The notes under the pieces: generated by a model | Databases searched by the model: none | Told to the model about the DNA's origin: nothing | Seen by the model: only the letters and a program-made list of their open reading frames with translations | Part shown: one piece after another, positions 32,820 to 44,877 of the stretch | Layout of the letters: each line of letters begins with the position of its first letter | Numbering within the stretch: position 1 is the stretch's first letter | Origin: Platerodrilus igneus | Lineage: Eukaryota > Arthropoda > Insecta > Coleoptera > Lycidae | Direction of reading: 5' to 3' | Length of the DNA stretch: 64,000 nt | Assembly (NCBI GenBank): GCA_036346225.1 | Contig: JARFIW010001369.1 | Coordinates: 3,910,001-3,974,000 of the forward strand | Made by a program: the position numbers and the translations under genes

Positions 32820-34130
32820 GCGTTAGAAAAGATAATTCGCAGTTTTGAAAACCCTAATGATGTAGAATTCGCTGAATGGACAGATCGTGGATATTTACTG
32901 TCGCAGGGAGTTCTTTATCGATATGCTGCCGATGATGAGGAAGAAGTTCAACTTGTGGTACCTGCCTACGAAAGAGGAATTAAACTCAAGGAACTTCATG
33001 ATGCGACAACCGCTGCACATTATGGTGTAAAAAGAACTTTACAGCGGATCGCTAAAAAACATTATTTTACTGATACGCGGAAATATATTACCGAGTACAT
33101 TAACCAGTGTCCGGGTTGTTAGGGATATAAGGCACCAAACCAAAAACCGCCAGGTACTTTGCAAACCAGCTTACGCACAAAGATTTGAAGTACTTTCCGT
33201 AGACCTCTTTGGATCGCTACCGGAAGGAGCGAAAGGGGAAAATTGGATTTTAATTGTAGAGGACCCATCCACGAAGTGGGTGGAATTATTTACTCTAGTT
33301 GAAACAACAGCCTAAGAGTGTGCTGTTACCCTCGTAGATGAGATATTCCTGCGTTATGGAATTCAAAGAAAATCATTTCCGATAAAAACACTCAGTTTGT
33401 CACGGCCGTTATGAAACAAGTATGTTATGTTCTGGATATTAAAAAGTTATTTACTCCGTTATATCATCCATCTGCTAAAATGGTTGAACGAAAAACCTCG
33501 TCTTTGAATTCTTGTCGGAACCGATCACAGAAGCTGGCCAGAGAAATCATCGTCTATACGGTTTGCTATGAATTCAGTATGGTATGAAAGCACTGGCTTA
33601 TTCAGCTGATTACCTTGCTTTTGGAAGAGATTTAAGGACTTTGGATGCTGTCAAGAATGACGTTAAAGTGGTGTTAGAGAGTGATACCTTTGTACCTCAA
33701 ATTACGCCCTATTTAAAGAAAAATTGCCTATTCTTGGGACGAAGCAAAACAACGGGCCGAAATAAAACAATACCAGAGAAATGTTTATCCAAATTCTAAG
33801 AGGAAAGATATGTCACCTTATAAAATTGACGATTTAGTTTGAATCAAAACCCACAGTTTGAGCAATGCAGCTAAAGGTAGGACGTCAAAATGATATCCAA
33901 AAGGGATGGTTCGTATAAGATTAGACGAATAGTATCTCCTACTAGCTATGAAATTACAAGGACAAATTCGGTCGATAAAACCTTAGGCTTTTACCATGTA
34001 TCGTCTTTCGCGCCGGTGAATATTGCTTCAGATTTGCAGCAGGTGATACCAAAACGAAAGCGAGACCAACCTCCAAAGAAACATGCAGTTGTTCATGTGC
34101 TGACCACTCCTCGGGACGAGCACGCGGCCA
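32820..34130 (+). pseudogene. Gypsy-2 integrase with C-terminal tail
   Basis: The zinc-binding region is near 32,990-33,120: LHDATTAAHYGVKRTLQRIA, then ITEYINQCPGC with a stop immediately after. The catalytic core begins with FEVLSVDLFGSLPEGAKGEN near 33,187-33,245 (first Asp) and WILIVEDPSTKWVELF. The DNG and final Glu regions are broken by shifts after 33,310. At 33,890-34,130 a basic tail, SKRDGSYKIRRIVSPTSYEI and PKRKRDQPPKK, fits the integrase C-terminal domain of Gypsy elements. It ends in the polypurine tract before the 3' LTR. Confidence 0.8.
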
Positions 34131-34141
34131 GAGGGGGAGTG

Positions 34142-34451
34142 TGTAACGCGTGTCCTAATGCCAGCCCTGGTGAGCGCTCGAAAGGCGACGAGGACTTTTA
34201 GAACCCCTACACAACGAGTTCGCAAAAACAGTAGTACACGTACGTCCACAGTCGGGTCGTGATGCACTTCGATAATGCAACCCTTATCTTATTTAGGATC
34301 TGGGAATAGCGAATGAACGTTGAAACTTGTATTTCAGCGTGTTTGTAAAGTTATTTGAGTTTTAATGTATATCAATTAAAGATATAATGCGAACGTCGCA
34401 ACGCAATAGCAACACCCCTCAAACCTGCCTACTGAGCAAAAAGGCGTTATA
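34142..34451 (+). repeat. Gypsy-2 3' LTR
   Basis: 310 bp copy of 29,616-29,946, from TGTAACGCGTGTCC to GCGTTATA. The preceding polypurine tract is at 34,130-34,141. Confidence 0.85.
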
Positions 34452-34630
34452 TAGTGTATTAATGTATCTTTCTCTTTGAAAATATCTTTCAGAGATATCT
34501 TGTCTAGATGATGTTCCAAACCTTTGGTATTTATGATCAAGGGTGGGAATTACTGTGTAAATGAATGACCTGTCTTTAGATTTGTATTTTGGTAGGATAG
34601 GGATAAGAAATTTACTTTTTATAGCTGCAA
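34452..34630 (-). pseudogene. Unrecognised exon-like frame, upstream half (split by Gypsy-2)
   Basis: On the minus strand an open frame of about 58 codons begins after TATATTGCAG (about 34,637-34,628), a possible 3' splice site. It contains KSKFLIPILPKYKSKDRSF, IYTVIPTLDHKYQRF and SRQDISERYFQRERYINTL up to the Gypsy-2 target site. It is free of stops, unlike neighbouring AT-rich DNA, and rich in charged residues. The remainder is at 29,525-29,615. I do not recognise the family; it could be a host exon or part of an unfamiliar element. Confidence 0.4.
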
Positions 34631-34779
34631 TATATTTTGTTTTTATTTATTTATTTGTTTATTTATTCGTATTGAAATATACAGAGCAAGTCCTAATTAC
34701 ATATTTCACATAATCAAACATTAAATTAAATATTAAATTTTATTAACTTAAAATCTACACTGTTACAAAATTAATATTA

Positions 34780-35130
34780 ATATGTGTTTATTTCTTGAAA
34801 AATTTTGGTATTATTACACCCAGATCTTCATTTTCTATCTCTGCCGTGTAATATTAAGCAATTTCTTCTTGAATATTGTTCTAGTCATTTATTTTTACGT
34901 TCAAATTATTTATCAGACCTTTGACATCAGCAATGCCAATTTAAAATATAGTTCTTCAAATCGACGATACACTCAGCATGTACAGTAACTACATTATGAT
35001 TAACTAAGCCGGTCACCCCAGATTGTAGGGCAGTTTCCAATTTCGTTTCAAAAGTTTTCATTGTCTCCTGAAACTAATCTTCGAAAGATAATAACGATGT
35101 ATTTATGTGATCAGTCATAGTGTTGTAATT
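34780..35130 (-). pseudogene. LINE ORF1-like coiled-coil fragment
   Basis: Minus strand: MTDHINTSLLSFED near 35,120-35,080, FQETMKTFETKLETALQSG near 35,070-35,015, and, after a shift, LEQYSRRNCLILHG near 34,880-34,835. The last motif is the conserved LEQYSRRNCLxIxG stretch that follows the coiled coil in ORF1-like proteins of several arthropod LINEs. No ORF2 is attached. Confidence 0.55.
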
Positions 35131-37254
35131 GAAATTCTTTGTTTATACTAATTAATTAAAACCGAATATATTAGATAAAGGTGAATGTGTTTCGCGATGT
35201 ATAGTGGCAATGCACACGCTCTACACTGATAACGATTGCATACACTTTCCGTAGTATATATTTAATAATTATACAAAAGAATATATTAATAATTGCTATT
35301 TTGGAGTAATTTTTAGACACGTATAACTGGTTTCACTTATATTGTTTCTTACTATTCACATAACGCCAGCCACTACAATTTATCCCGAAAAATTCGACAC
35401 ACTTTAACATTACATTTTATATATTTTGTTGAGAGAAGCTAAGAACGATATTTACTCGGTCGCGGCCATCTTATATGGCGTTATTTGGTGTTGAAATTTT
35501 CAAATGTTAAATTTGCATCGCCTAGGATGCGGTGCACATTTATCTTGCAAATAAGCCAGTGTTTTTAATTTGTCTTGAGTTACAAGAATAACTTAAAGAT
35601 ATTTGAAAAATTTGTATGAATTGGTATCCAATGTATAACGAAAATTAATCTTGTATTTAGATTTTAATAGGAAAATTAAATGTAAGTTTTAAGTATACCG
35701 TCTCATACTCTCCGACTAATTTTGTGCGGTCGGTTCAGGCGACAAACAAGACTCTTGCGCGCGTTGATAATGTAGCCTGATGATCGGGTGGTTACTTTAT
35801 TCCGTTTCCCAGTATTGCAAAGATTGCTATGGTTTAAAAACCAGATGACATCTAAAGACAATAATAGAATGTGTTCCGTGTATATGAACTGTCGCACAGA
35901 GAGACTTTTTTCGTTTTTGTTTTTCCTTTTGGAGCTTTGTGGCAATTGTTATGCATTAAAAAGCGCTTGGAATATTATTTTTGTAAATAATTATGTTGAG
36001 GGATTTCTAATCATTAATTTAAGTATATTACACATAGTTGTGTAAAATAGTGAATCTATTTAAACATATTATTGTGACCTAAATTTTCCCAGCAATGTTT
36101 AGAGGAATCAGTCCGATTATATGATGCAATTTTGCGATGTAGACGTTTGTCATTGTTTGGGAACCGACATTTGTTTTCCAACCAACTAGAACGCGCAACA
36201 TAGTAGAGGATGTGTGAAAGAAGTGTCGGAACCGTAGTCATGATGGCATTTTGTACACGACTATCTGATCGTTAACTACCCTGTGTGTGCGAAAAGCGCA
36301 ATGACTATGTAGAGGAGCCTTCTCGTCGATTCTTACCTGATCCAATTATTTGTTATCTGTCTTGTTTGTGTATTTACTGTAGGAAACAACGACTCCGCTA
36401 CCAGAATTTGATTTACAATCACCGATGACCCAACGGAAATTAAGAACAGTAATAGCTTTAATTAAAAAGCTTGCTATTATGCAGCAATTAGAGGTACTCA
36501 AATTCTTAAGTAATTTACAATGATAAATATTACATGCAAATGACCTCATGCTTTTGTAAAATCGTGGCAATCTAGTACGCCCTCTGGGTGACAAACGCTG
36601 GTAACTAGAATTTGCACTGCACCTTTTATGCTCAGCTCGCAAAAATATTGTCTGTTCGGCTCGAAATCGAACCCAACAATGAGCCGAGCCGAGCAAGTTC
36701 AAGCTCGAGTTCAACCCTAATAAAGAGTAATTCGAATATGCAATAGTGTACGTATGATTCCATTTACAGGAAATACAACTGTATTGCATTTTATTCTATA
36801 TATTTCAAAGGCTTAAAAGTCTAACGCTTTTTGCTTTGTACCTTTTACGTTCGCAAAATGCCTCAACATAAAAGCTTCTGCAAATACGTTATTAAATCCA
36901 CAGTACTTTAGTTCACGCTATATATCCCAGACAGAAAAGTGAATCTTTCTTTTTGCAGTTGTGGCTTCCCTGCATTGGTATCGAATTACGATAAATCACT
37001 TTTATATTATTATTATGCAAGTAGATTTTCAACAGTTTATAATGTAAATAATAGAAACTCATAAAGTAATTTAAAGTGTAATTTTACTAGAACATGCCCA
37101 ATTCCCATTCCTCACCTCGTAATGACCTCTTAACCTACAAGCAAATTGTTTAATACTTCAGGGTACTGCAGTAATAAATAACAAATTAATTTCAAAATGT
37201 GCATCTATCTAATTGGGTTGATTGCATCTCACTGTAGTCGTAATTAAAAACGAA
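35131..37254. other. No supported gene
   Basis: AT-rich. A 147-codon minus frame at 36,346-36,789 has no recognisable motif. Around 36,650-36,715 it overlaps a curious GAGCC/GAGCT-rich stretch (see findings). Confidence 0.45.
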
Positions 37255-37520
37255 TCGTTAAACATAACACACTAGGTCAATGGCGGAAGTGACGACCTAG
37301 ATAAACTTAAATTTAATAGAAAATTGGATAGGTTAGTTTTGTTAAAAAAATCGCATGCAGTTTGTGTAGGTGGTCGGTATGTTTTAAATTGCCTGAATAA
37401 AATTAAGTAAAAATATAAAAGTAAAGCTTTTCACACAACAGTCGCAGCTGATGGACGAACAAGGATTTTCACTAGTTTCATCAAAGTTTTATGGTGAAAT
37501 TTTTTAATAATGTTGAAAAG
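37255..37520. repeat. Dispersed repeat, copy 1 (related to 62,520-62,850)
   Basis: Shares with 62,520-62,850 in the same orientation: GGATAGGTTAG, then a GTTTGTGTAGGTGG-like segment, AAATTAAGTAAAAATA, AAAGCTTTTC and GGATTTTCACT, with a TTTTATGGTGAAA-like end. Diverged; no coding frame is shared, so I treat it as a non-coding transposon fragment of unknown class. Confidence 0.5.
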
Positions 37521-39654
37521 AGGATCTGCGGTTGACAGCAGACGAAGATTACGGATGACGTTTTGTGCTTGTGAATGTCCTATCTCAATAAGCATGAATA
37601 GAAATGCAAATTATTAATGGCGATTTCTAGAATATAAGAATACATGTTTTCTTTCGCTAGCAGTAAAACAAATGCAGCATGTTATTGAAAATACTGCATA
37701 TGTTGTATTTATTTTAGCTGAGTTTTTTCTTCTAGTGCATACACCATCCAAGTTCTTTGTTTTCGTTCTTGAAATTGATACGCATGTCGTCTTTTTCACA
37801 TTATGCAAGTAGTCACATTCTTGTCTTATCTAAGGAACAGCAGCTCTGTAGTTTCGTTGATAGCTATAAACGATTTACGACCATTTGTTCAGGGGCGATA
37901 CATTTATGGTATTGGCAATTGAAATTCAACAAAAAATCCATCCAACAAGGACGCCGAAGAATCTAGAATCAAAAAGGGCAAACTAATAAACCAACAATTT
38001 ATTGATTGAGAGCTACAAGGATACACTTAAGGAATGAATATAAAACATACAAAAATGAACAATCTAGAAAAATCTCGAAAGCAACCGGTAATTTCTGGAT
38101 TAATCTGTGGCGTATATAAAACCATACGGTTCGGTAGGGATTCGGCTTCAATCGACGTATGAATTCGCAAACATAATATACGTTATTGAATAAATCACTA
38201 AAACGAATACGTTTAATACGTAATATAAATTAAGTGCTTGTTAGTATAAATTACATAGTCGAACTTGGTTAATCGTCGTGTTAAGAACTAAATTAATGCA
38301 GTGAACATTAGTAAAGTTAATCATCAATAATATCTGTAGCGGCACACCAATGCATTACGGTTTTCTGTATTAATAAGTAATCGTGCTTATATTAAACTAA
38401 ATAAAGAATAGTAAAAAAAATTCGTTACAATATGTTTGAGTATTCTAATTCGAGTTGTTCTTCGACAAAAGAGTTTCTGCCCCAATTTCAATAAACGAAT
38501 ATTCAAAGTATAACACATTCAATAGACGAGACATGTCACTTACTTTTCAGGACTTAAACAAGAAACCGTTCTTGGATCCTAAGTACTAGCTACAAGTTAC
38601 AAATGCTCTAGATATCTACCTTATGAAAAAAGCTTTAAGAAAAAGAAACAAGGCCTCGAGGATGCTGGTTACATAGTATGATATGAACGAAAGAACCTAG
38701 ATGAATAAAAAGAGCGTAAATAAGTATGAATATGCGAGTATAGGCATTAAGCTGACCGAAGAAATAGTCCAAAACGACTGCGTTTTGTAAAAGATTAGAA
38801 ATAACTATCTTAGATGTTACAAAAAGGCATTTGAACAATCATAATGCATTAACTTATTACTCACTAAACGCTTTGTTATACAGTAGTTTGTAATATTTCA
38901 CTTTTCCGATATTTATAAGTAAGATTCTAGTACATATTACATAAGTTCCCATAGCCCTTTCCAACCAATTACAAAAACTCAAAGATTTGTTTCAGAAAGT
39001 GAAATATTATCCTTAATGTAGATCCTCCTTTAGGTTTCAATCCTCGTAGACCTTCCTTTAGATTCGGTGTAGGAGCTTGATGCAGGCTTATTGGTGTATA
39101 CATTATTCTATTAATGTCACATATAACGCGTGCGCAGTGGAAATTAAGAACTGTTGTAGAAAGTTGCACAGGTTTGGTTAGAGGATTCTTACGTGTAAGG
39201 TCGGTGAGATAAGAACTTAAGAAAAAGATGGGGTTGAGGTGGCGTGGACCCGCCTCAAAGCAGTTTTAGTTACATTAGTTCGTAGAGTTAGTGATTTTAT
39301 TTTTAGGCCACGCTAAAATAAAGGACAATGTCAAAATTATTAGATGTAATGATCTTTGGTAGTCGATGGTTAAAATGTATTCACCGCATTAATTTGAAAA
39401 AATTGTTCCACGTTCTTCATGAATTAGTTATTTTTGAGGGATTAAAATACCGGACAATGTTCCAATAATTAGATGTAGTTCCTGGTTATTGATGGTTAAA
39501 AGGTATCTACAGTTCTAGTTTGGAAATGGGGTTCCACGAATCGTATCACAACGTTTTGTTTGATTACTTGCAAGGACATGTTCGTTTATATTCGTAATGA
39601 TTGACGAATTGGGTCAACAACTATGATTTCTACGTTGCCCGAAGTTGTGGGGAT
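37521..39654. other. No supported gene
   Basis: AT-rich. Near 39,310-39,540 two similar ~120-bp segments occur (GGACAATGTCAAAATTATTA and GGACAATGTTCCAATAATTA, each followed by GATGGTTAAAA and a GTTCCACG motif), an old tandem duplication. Confidence 0.45.
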
Positions 39655-42600
39655 AGAAATTGGATTCATTGAAAAAGAAAGCGTTTTCCTGTTTTTATGC
39701 AACGACCTATTTTCAAGACTAGTACGAAAGGTAGATAATTTAAAAATGGTTTGGCAGCACCAATGAATTTTTCTAAGCGGCCGTATATGAGAACAAAAAT
39801 GCATTTAAAGTAGGAAAAAGGTTTTTCTGGTTGTATGCAACGACTTATTTTCAAAACTAGTACAAAAACTAGATAAATTTAAAACGCATTTGACAGCGCA
39901 AACGATTGCGCAAATTAGACTTATATAAAAAAATAACATTTTCCCCGTTTTGTGCAGACTTATTTTCAAAACTAGTACGAAGGTAGATAATTCAAAAGCG
40001 CTTTGGAAGTGGAAACAAATTTTCCTTAGCTGTCATCCGGGCGGAAATTAGATTTATAGTAGAAAAAAAGTTTTCCTGGTTTTATGAAAAAACGTGTTAT
40101 TTTTAAAACTGGCAGTAAGCTAAATAATTTAAAGACGCTTTTAAATTATCTAACTTTCGTACAAGTTTTGAAACTAATAAGTCGTCACATAAAATCAGGT
40201 AAACGTTTTTATCTCCTAAAAATTTCCGCCATAATGGACGATCGCTAGTTCCTTCGCGTTGCCAAAAGAACTTTTCAATTTTCTATCTTCCGAATTAGTT
40301 TTGAAAATAACAAGTAGTTGCACAAAACAGGAATGCGTTTTTCCACTATAAATCCAATTTTCTCACACACGAACGGTCGCTAAGAAAATTGGTTTGCGCT
40401 GACAAGAGCGCTTTTAAATTATTCATCTTTCGTACTAGTTTTGAACATAATGCTTTGCATAAAACCAGGAAAACGTTTTTTACACTATAAATGCAATTTC
40501 CGTCCTCACAGGCAGCCGCAAAGGAAAATTCGTTGGCGTTGCGCAAAGAATTTTTAAATTATCTATACTTCGTGCTAGCCTTGAAAATAAGTCGTTACAA
40601 AAAGTAGAAGAAAGTTTTCCGTTCTATAAATCCAATTTCTGCCCCCACGGACGGCCACTACGAAAAATTCGTTTGCACTGCCACGAACGCTTTTAAATTA
40701 TATAGCTTCCGTACAAGTTTTGAAATTAATAGGTCGTTACATAAAACCAGGTAAACGTTTTTTTCTAGAAAGCCAATTTCCAACTCCACGAACAGCCTCT
40801 AAAAACAATTCCTTAGGGCTACCAAAAGCGTTTTTAAATTATCTAGCTTAGGTACTAGTTTTGGAAATAAGTCGTTGCATAAAACTACGAAAACTTTTTT
40901 CCGCTACAAATGCAATTTCCATCATCACGGACGGCCGCTAAGGAAAATGCGAACGCACTATCAAAAGCACCTTTAAATTATTTATACTTTGTACTAGTTC
41001 TGGAAATAAATCGTTGCAGAAAACACAACGTCCGCTAAGATAAATTCGTGTGCACTGCCACAAGCGCTTTTAAATTATTTACCTTTCAAACTAGTTTTGA
41101 AATTAATAAGACGTTGCATAAATCGAGGTAAACTTTTTCTATAAATCCAATGTCCACCTTCGTGGCCGCTGCTAAGAAAAATTTGTCTGCGCTGCCAAAA
41201 GCGCTTTAAATTATCTAGCTTCGGTAGGTGTTTTGAAAATAACAAGTTGTTACATACAACCGCGAAAACGTTTTTTCCACTATAAATGCAATTTCCGTGC
41301 TCTCAGACCGCCGCTAAGCGCTTTTAAATTACCTAGCTTTCGTACTAATTTTGAAACTAATAAGTCGTAGCATAAAACCACGTAAACTTTTTTTATAAAT
41401 CCAATGACCACCTCCACGGACGGCCGCTAAGAAAATTCGTTTGTGCTGCTAAAAGCGCTTTTAAAATTATCTAGCTTGTTTACGAGTTTTTAAAATAACA
41501 AGTTGTATAAAACCAATAAAATGTTTTTTCCACTACAAATGCACTTCCCGCGCCCATAGACGACCGTTAAGGAAAATGTGTTCGCGTTGCCAAAAGCGCT
41601 TTTAAATTACTTACCCTTCGTACTAGTTTTGAAAATAAGTCGTATAAAAACAGGAAAACGTTGTTTTCTCTAAAATCCAATTTCTGTTGCCAAAAGCGCT
41701 TTTGAAAATAAGTCGTTGCATAAAACCAGGAAAATTTTTTCCAAATATAGATGGAATTTCCGCCCTTACAGACGGTCGTTACGAAAAATGCGTTCGCATT
41801 GCCAAAAACGCTTTTAAATTATCTATCCTTCGTACTAGCCTTGAAAATAAGTCGTGCATAAACACAGGGAAACGCTGTTTTATCTGTATATCCAGCACGG
41901 ACGAACGCTAAGAAAAATTAGTTAGCTTTCGTACTAATTTTGAAACTAATAAGTCGTTGCATAAAACCAGGTAAACTTTTTTTATAAATCCAATGTGTGC
42001 TTCCACGGACCGCCGCTAAGAAAATTCGTCTGCGCTGCTTAAAGCGCTTTTATATTATCTAACTTCTTTACGAGTTTTGAAAATAACAAGTCGTTGTATA
42101 AAACCGATAAAACATTTTTTCCATTACAAATGCAATTTCCGTTCCCACAGACGGCCGTTAAGACACATACATTTGCGCTGCCAAAAGCGCTTTTAAATTA
42201 TCTAACTTTAGTATTGTTTTGGAAAATAAGTCGTTGTATAAAACAAGAAAAATGTTTTTTCAACGAACTTCGTTCGTTTATGAAATCGATTTGTCGTCCG
42301 TCTGTCCGTCCGAGGCCTTTCTAATGGTCGGACATCAATGTGTACATCAATCGATTCAGCTCGGTGTCCTGAGCTTAAGTTTTGATGTCAGTTGAAATCG
42401 GCCACGGGACGCCGTGCCCCGCGATATTCCGTCGGGAAAATTAAAATTTCAAATAGGTCCAAAATTAATGTGCGATACATATTTGGACTCCCCTAACATA
42501 GCTGAGTCGAAATATGGTACCCCCCACAAAATCTGACCACGGATACCCGACCCCACCGGGGAATTAATTTTTATCAAAAATTTCAAATAGGTCCAAAATT

Positions 42601-44110
42601 AATGTGCGATACATATTTAGAATCCTCTGAAAAAACTGAATCGAAATATGATGCCCCCTTATTTACACACACACACACACAAACACACATACATACATAC
42701 ATACATACATACACACACACATATATAGCTTTTAAAATATTTATTCAATAAAATAAAATATATTAAAATGTCTCTTTTGTTGTTTATAAATTTTTGTATT
42801 TTATCTGAATACTTATAATTATTACAACATAATAATTTTAATTTCTTTAAATTGTTTTAAAGTAAGTCTACATTTGGAAGTTCGTTGCGACAATGCCTTG
42901 CATTTTCAACTTGTTCTCTATAAATCTAATTTCCGCCCTTATGAACGACTAAAAAAATTCTTTTGCGTTGTAAAAAGCGCTTTTAAATCATCTAACTTCA
43001 GTACTAGTTTTGAAAATAAGAAGTCCTTGGATAAAACCAGGAAAAGGTTTTTGACTATAAATTTCCGCTCTACGTACAGCCGCCAAAGTGCTTTTAAATT
43101 ATCTAGCATTAGTGCTAGTTTAGATAATAACAAAATTTTTGCATAAAACCAGGAAAACGTTTTTTTCCCCCCAAAATAAATGCAATTTCCGCAACCACAT
43201 ACGGTCGCTAAGGAAACTTCGTTTGCGTTGCCAAAAGTGCTTTTAAATTATCTATCTGTCATACTAGTTTTGAAAATAAGTCGTTTCATAAAACGAGGAA
43301 AACGTTTTTTCTCTATAAATCTAATTTCCGCCCACATGAACAACTTCGATTGTGCTGCCAAAAGCACTTTTAAATTATCTAACGTTAGTACTAGTTTTGA
43401 AAATAAGAAGTCCTGGATAAAACCAGGAAAACGTTTTTGTCTATAAATCCAATTTCCGCTCCACGTACAACCGCTAAAGTGCTTTTAAATTATCTAACTT
43501 TAGTGGTGGTTTAGAAAATAACAAATTTTTGCATAAACCGGGAAAACGGTTTTTTTCCCCAAAATAAATGCAATTTTCGCAAGCACATACGATTGCTAAG
43601 GACACTTCGTTTGCGCTACCAAAAGTACTTTTAAATTATCTATCCGTCACACTAATTTTGAAAACAAATCGTTGCATAAAACGAGGAAAACGTTTTTTTC
43701 TCTATAAATCTAATCCTCCCATGAACGACTAAGAAAAATTCGTTTGCGCAGCCAAAAGCGTTTTGAAACTATCTAGCTTTAGTACTACTTTTGAAAATAA
43801 CAAGTCGTTCCATAAAACCACGAAAAAGTTTTTTCTTCTATAAATTCAATTTCCACCACCACAGACGGCCGCTAAGAAAAATTCTTTTGCATTGCCAAAG
43901 ATGCTTTTAAATTATCTATCTTTCATTGTAGTTTTGAAAATAGCAAGTCGTTGCATAAAACCAGGAAAACTTTTTTCTCTATAAATCCAATTTCCGACCC
44001 CAACGAAATGCCGCTAAGGAAAATTCGTTTACGCTGCCAAAAGCGCTTTTATATTACCTATTTTTCGTACTGATTTTGAAACTATCAGATCGTTGTATAA
44101 ATTTCCTATA
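39655..44110. repeat. 140-bp satellite array with orientation switch
   Basis: Roughly 27-30 diverged monomers with anchor spacings mostly 136-141 bp (for example the AAATTAT core at 40,416, 40,556, 40,695, 40,836, 40,975), some shortened to about 97 or 118. Monomer landmarks in order: AAGCGCTTTTAAATTATCTA, CGTACTAGTTTTGAAAATAA, AAGTCGTTGCATAAAACCAG, GAAAACGTTTTTTCTCTATA, AATCCAATTTCCGCC, ACGGACGGCCGCTAAG, AAATTCGTTTGCGCTGCC. Units at 39,655-40,128 are inverted; from about 40,130 to 44,110 they run forward. The switch falls at the palindromic AAAGCGCTTT part of the monomer. Interrupted at 42,261-42,887. Frames inside the array are fortuitous. Confidence 0.9.
42261..42887. mobile_element. Insertion in satellite, bounded by 11-bp inverted repeats
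   Basis: Begins CAACGAACTTC (42,261-42,271) and ends GAAGTTCGTTG (42,877-42,887), a perfect inverted pair. Inside: CTGTCCGTCC-type sequence near 42,300, a 134-bp internal direct duplication (AAATTTCAAATAGGTCCAAA at about 42,444 and 42,578), and a (CA)n/(CATA)n microsatellite at about 42,664-42,722. No coding. It is probably a small DNA element, but I find no target duplication. Confidence 0.55.
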
Positions 44111-44513
44111 ACGTTATAGAGCAAATGGATACAGCACTCTACGATCTGGCAATTCCGTATTACTGGCAGCTCAATTACGACACCTAACCTCACCGGTACA
44201 AGCGCAGATGTTACTGCCGTTAATTGAAGAACGTGCGCTTCCGTTTGTAACATTATATTCAGGAAGCTATGATTTTCTGAATATGTATACGTTTAAGTAG
44301 AATGAATACAAAATTATGTTTATTTCTGGAAATACAAATATAAAGCGTTGAAAATGCATTAGAAACGTCAGTATCCAACAAAATAAATGTCAGAAACAAG
44401 GTCTAGAAACTGTCGGTATTGCAACATTGAGCGGAAATATCAAATATGACGTATGTGTTAAGAAATTATTAGTGGACACTTTTAAATAAATTTTAAAATG
44501 TTATAAAGGTGCC
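44111..44513. other. No supported gene
   Basis: Sequence between the satellite and BEL-1; nothing recognised. Confidence 0.5.
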
Positions 44514-44815
44514 TGTTGTTGCTTAAAGATCGTATGTGATAGTATAGCAATCTTTATGATCTAGGATGTAAAACTTAACAGCTAATAGTGTCATTTTTAT
44601 ATGTCAATCATTCGAAAAATAAAGAAGTTATTACCAAAAAAAAGCGTCCCTTTGACAGCATTGTTGTGTATATTATAGAGCAGTATCCGTAATTGAAAGT
44701 GGTTATTTGCTGGTAATCACTTGGTTTGTTTGTTCTCACGCAGCGGTGTAGGTAAAATTTAACTTCAGTCGAACATCTCCCTTTAGGATTATGGACTGAC
44801 TCAACAGCCGGAACA
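44514..44815 (+). repeat. BEL-1 5' LTR
   Basis: TGTTGTTGCTTAAAGATCG ... CAACAGCCGGAACA. It contains AATAAAGAAGTTATTACC, a plausible polyadenylation region. Three bases after it comes TTGGAGGGGATACCCGGG, a primer-site-like sequence beginning TGG whose complement resembles a tRNA 3' end. Confidence 0.85.
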
Positions 44816-44877
44816 TAATTGGAGGGGATACCCGGGTCTGAACCGCAGTAAGAACTGTTAGATAGCATAACTTACAA

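Larger units (their letters stand above)
29616..34451 (+). mobile_element. Gypsy-2: Ty3/Gypsy element with clean ends
   Basis: Flanked by TAGT on both sides (29,612-29,615 and 34,452-34,455), a 4-bp target duplication as expected for Ty3/Gypsy. The LTRs start TGTAACGCG and end GTTATA. The primer site is TGGCGCCCAACGTG, five bases after the 5' LTR, complementary to the tRNA-Lys 3' end. Next to the 3' LTR is a polypurine tract AGAGGGGGAG. Order inside: Gag with CCHC knuckle, protease remnant, RT, RNase H, integrase and a C-terminal tail. No envelope frame. Many stops and shifts mean the element is dead although its ends are intact. Confidence 0.9.

Noticed and set aside
34028..34267. Minus frames in Gypsy-2 LTRs (also 29,553-29,741)
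   Set aside because: Nearly the same peptide from both LTRs is due to the LTR duplication; antisense to the element, with no sign of use.
36346..36789. 147-codon open frame on the minus strand
   Set aside because: Longest frame of its area, but no recognisable motif, and part overlaps the GAGCC-rich patch. No splice or tail signals that I would defend.
42664..42722. CRISPR-like short repeats
   Set aside because: Simple CA/CATA microsatellite without spacers; the sequence is eukaryotic.
41687..43446. Open frames of 64-90 codons inside the satellite
   Set aside because: They read the same satellite monomers repeatedly in whatever frame happens to be open, so they are by-products of the repeat.
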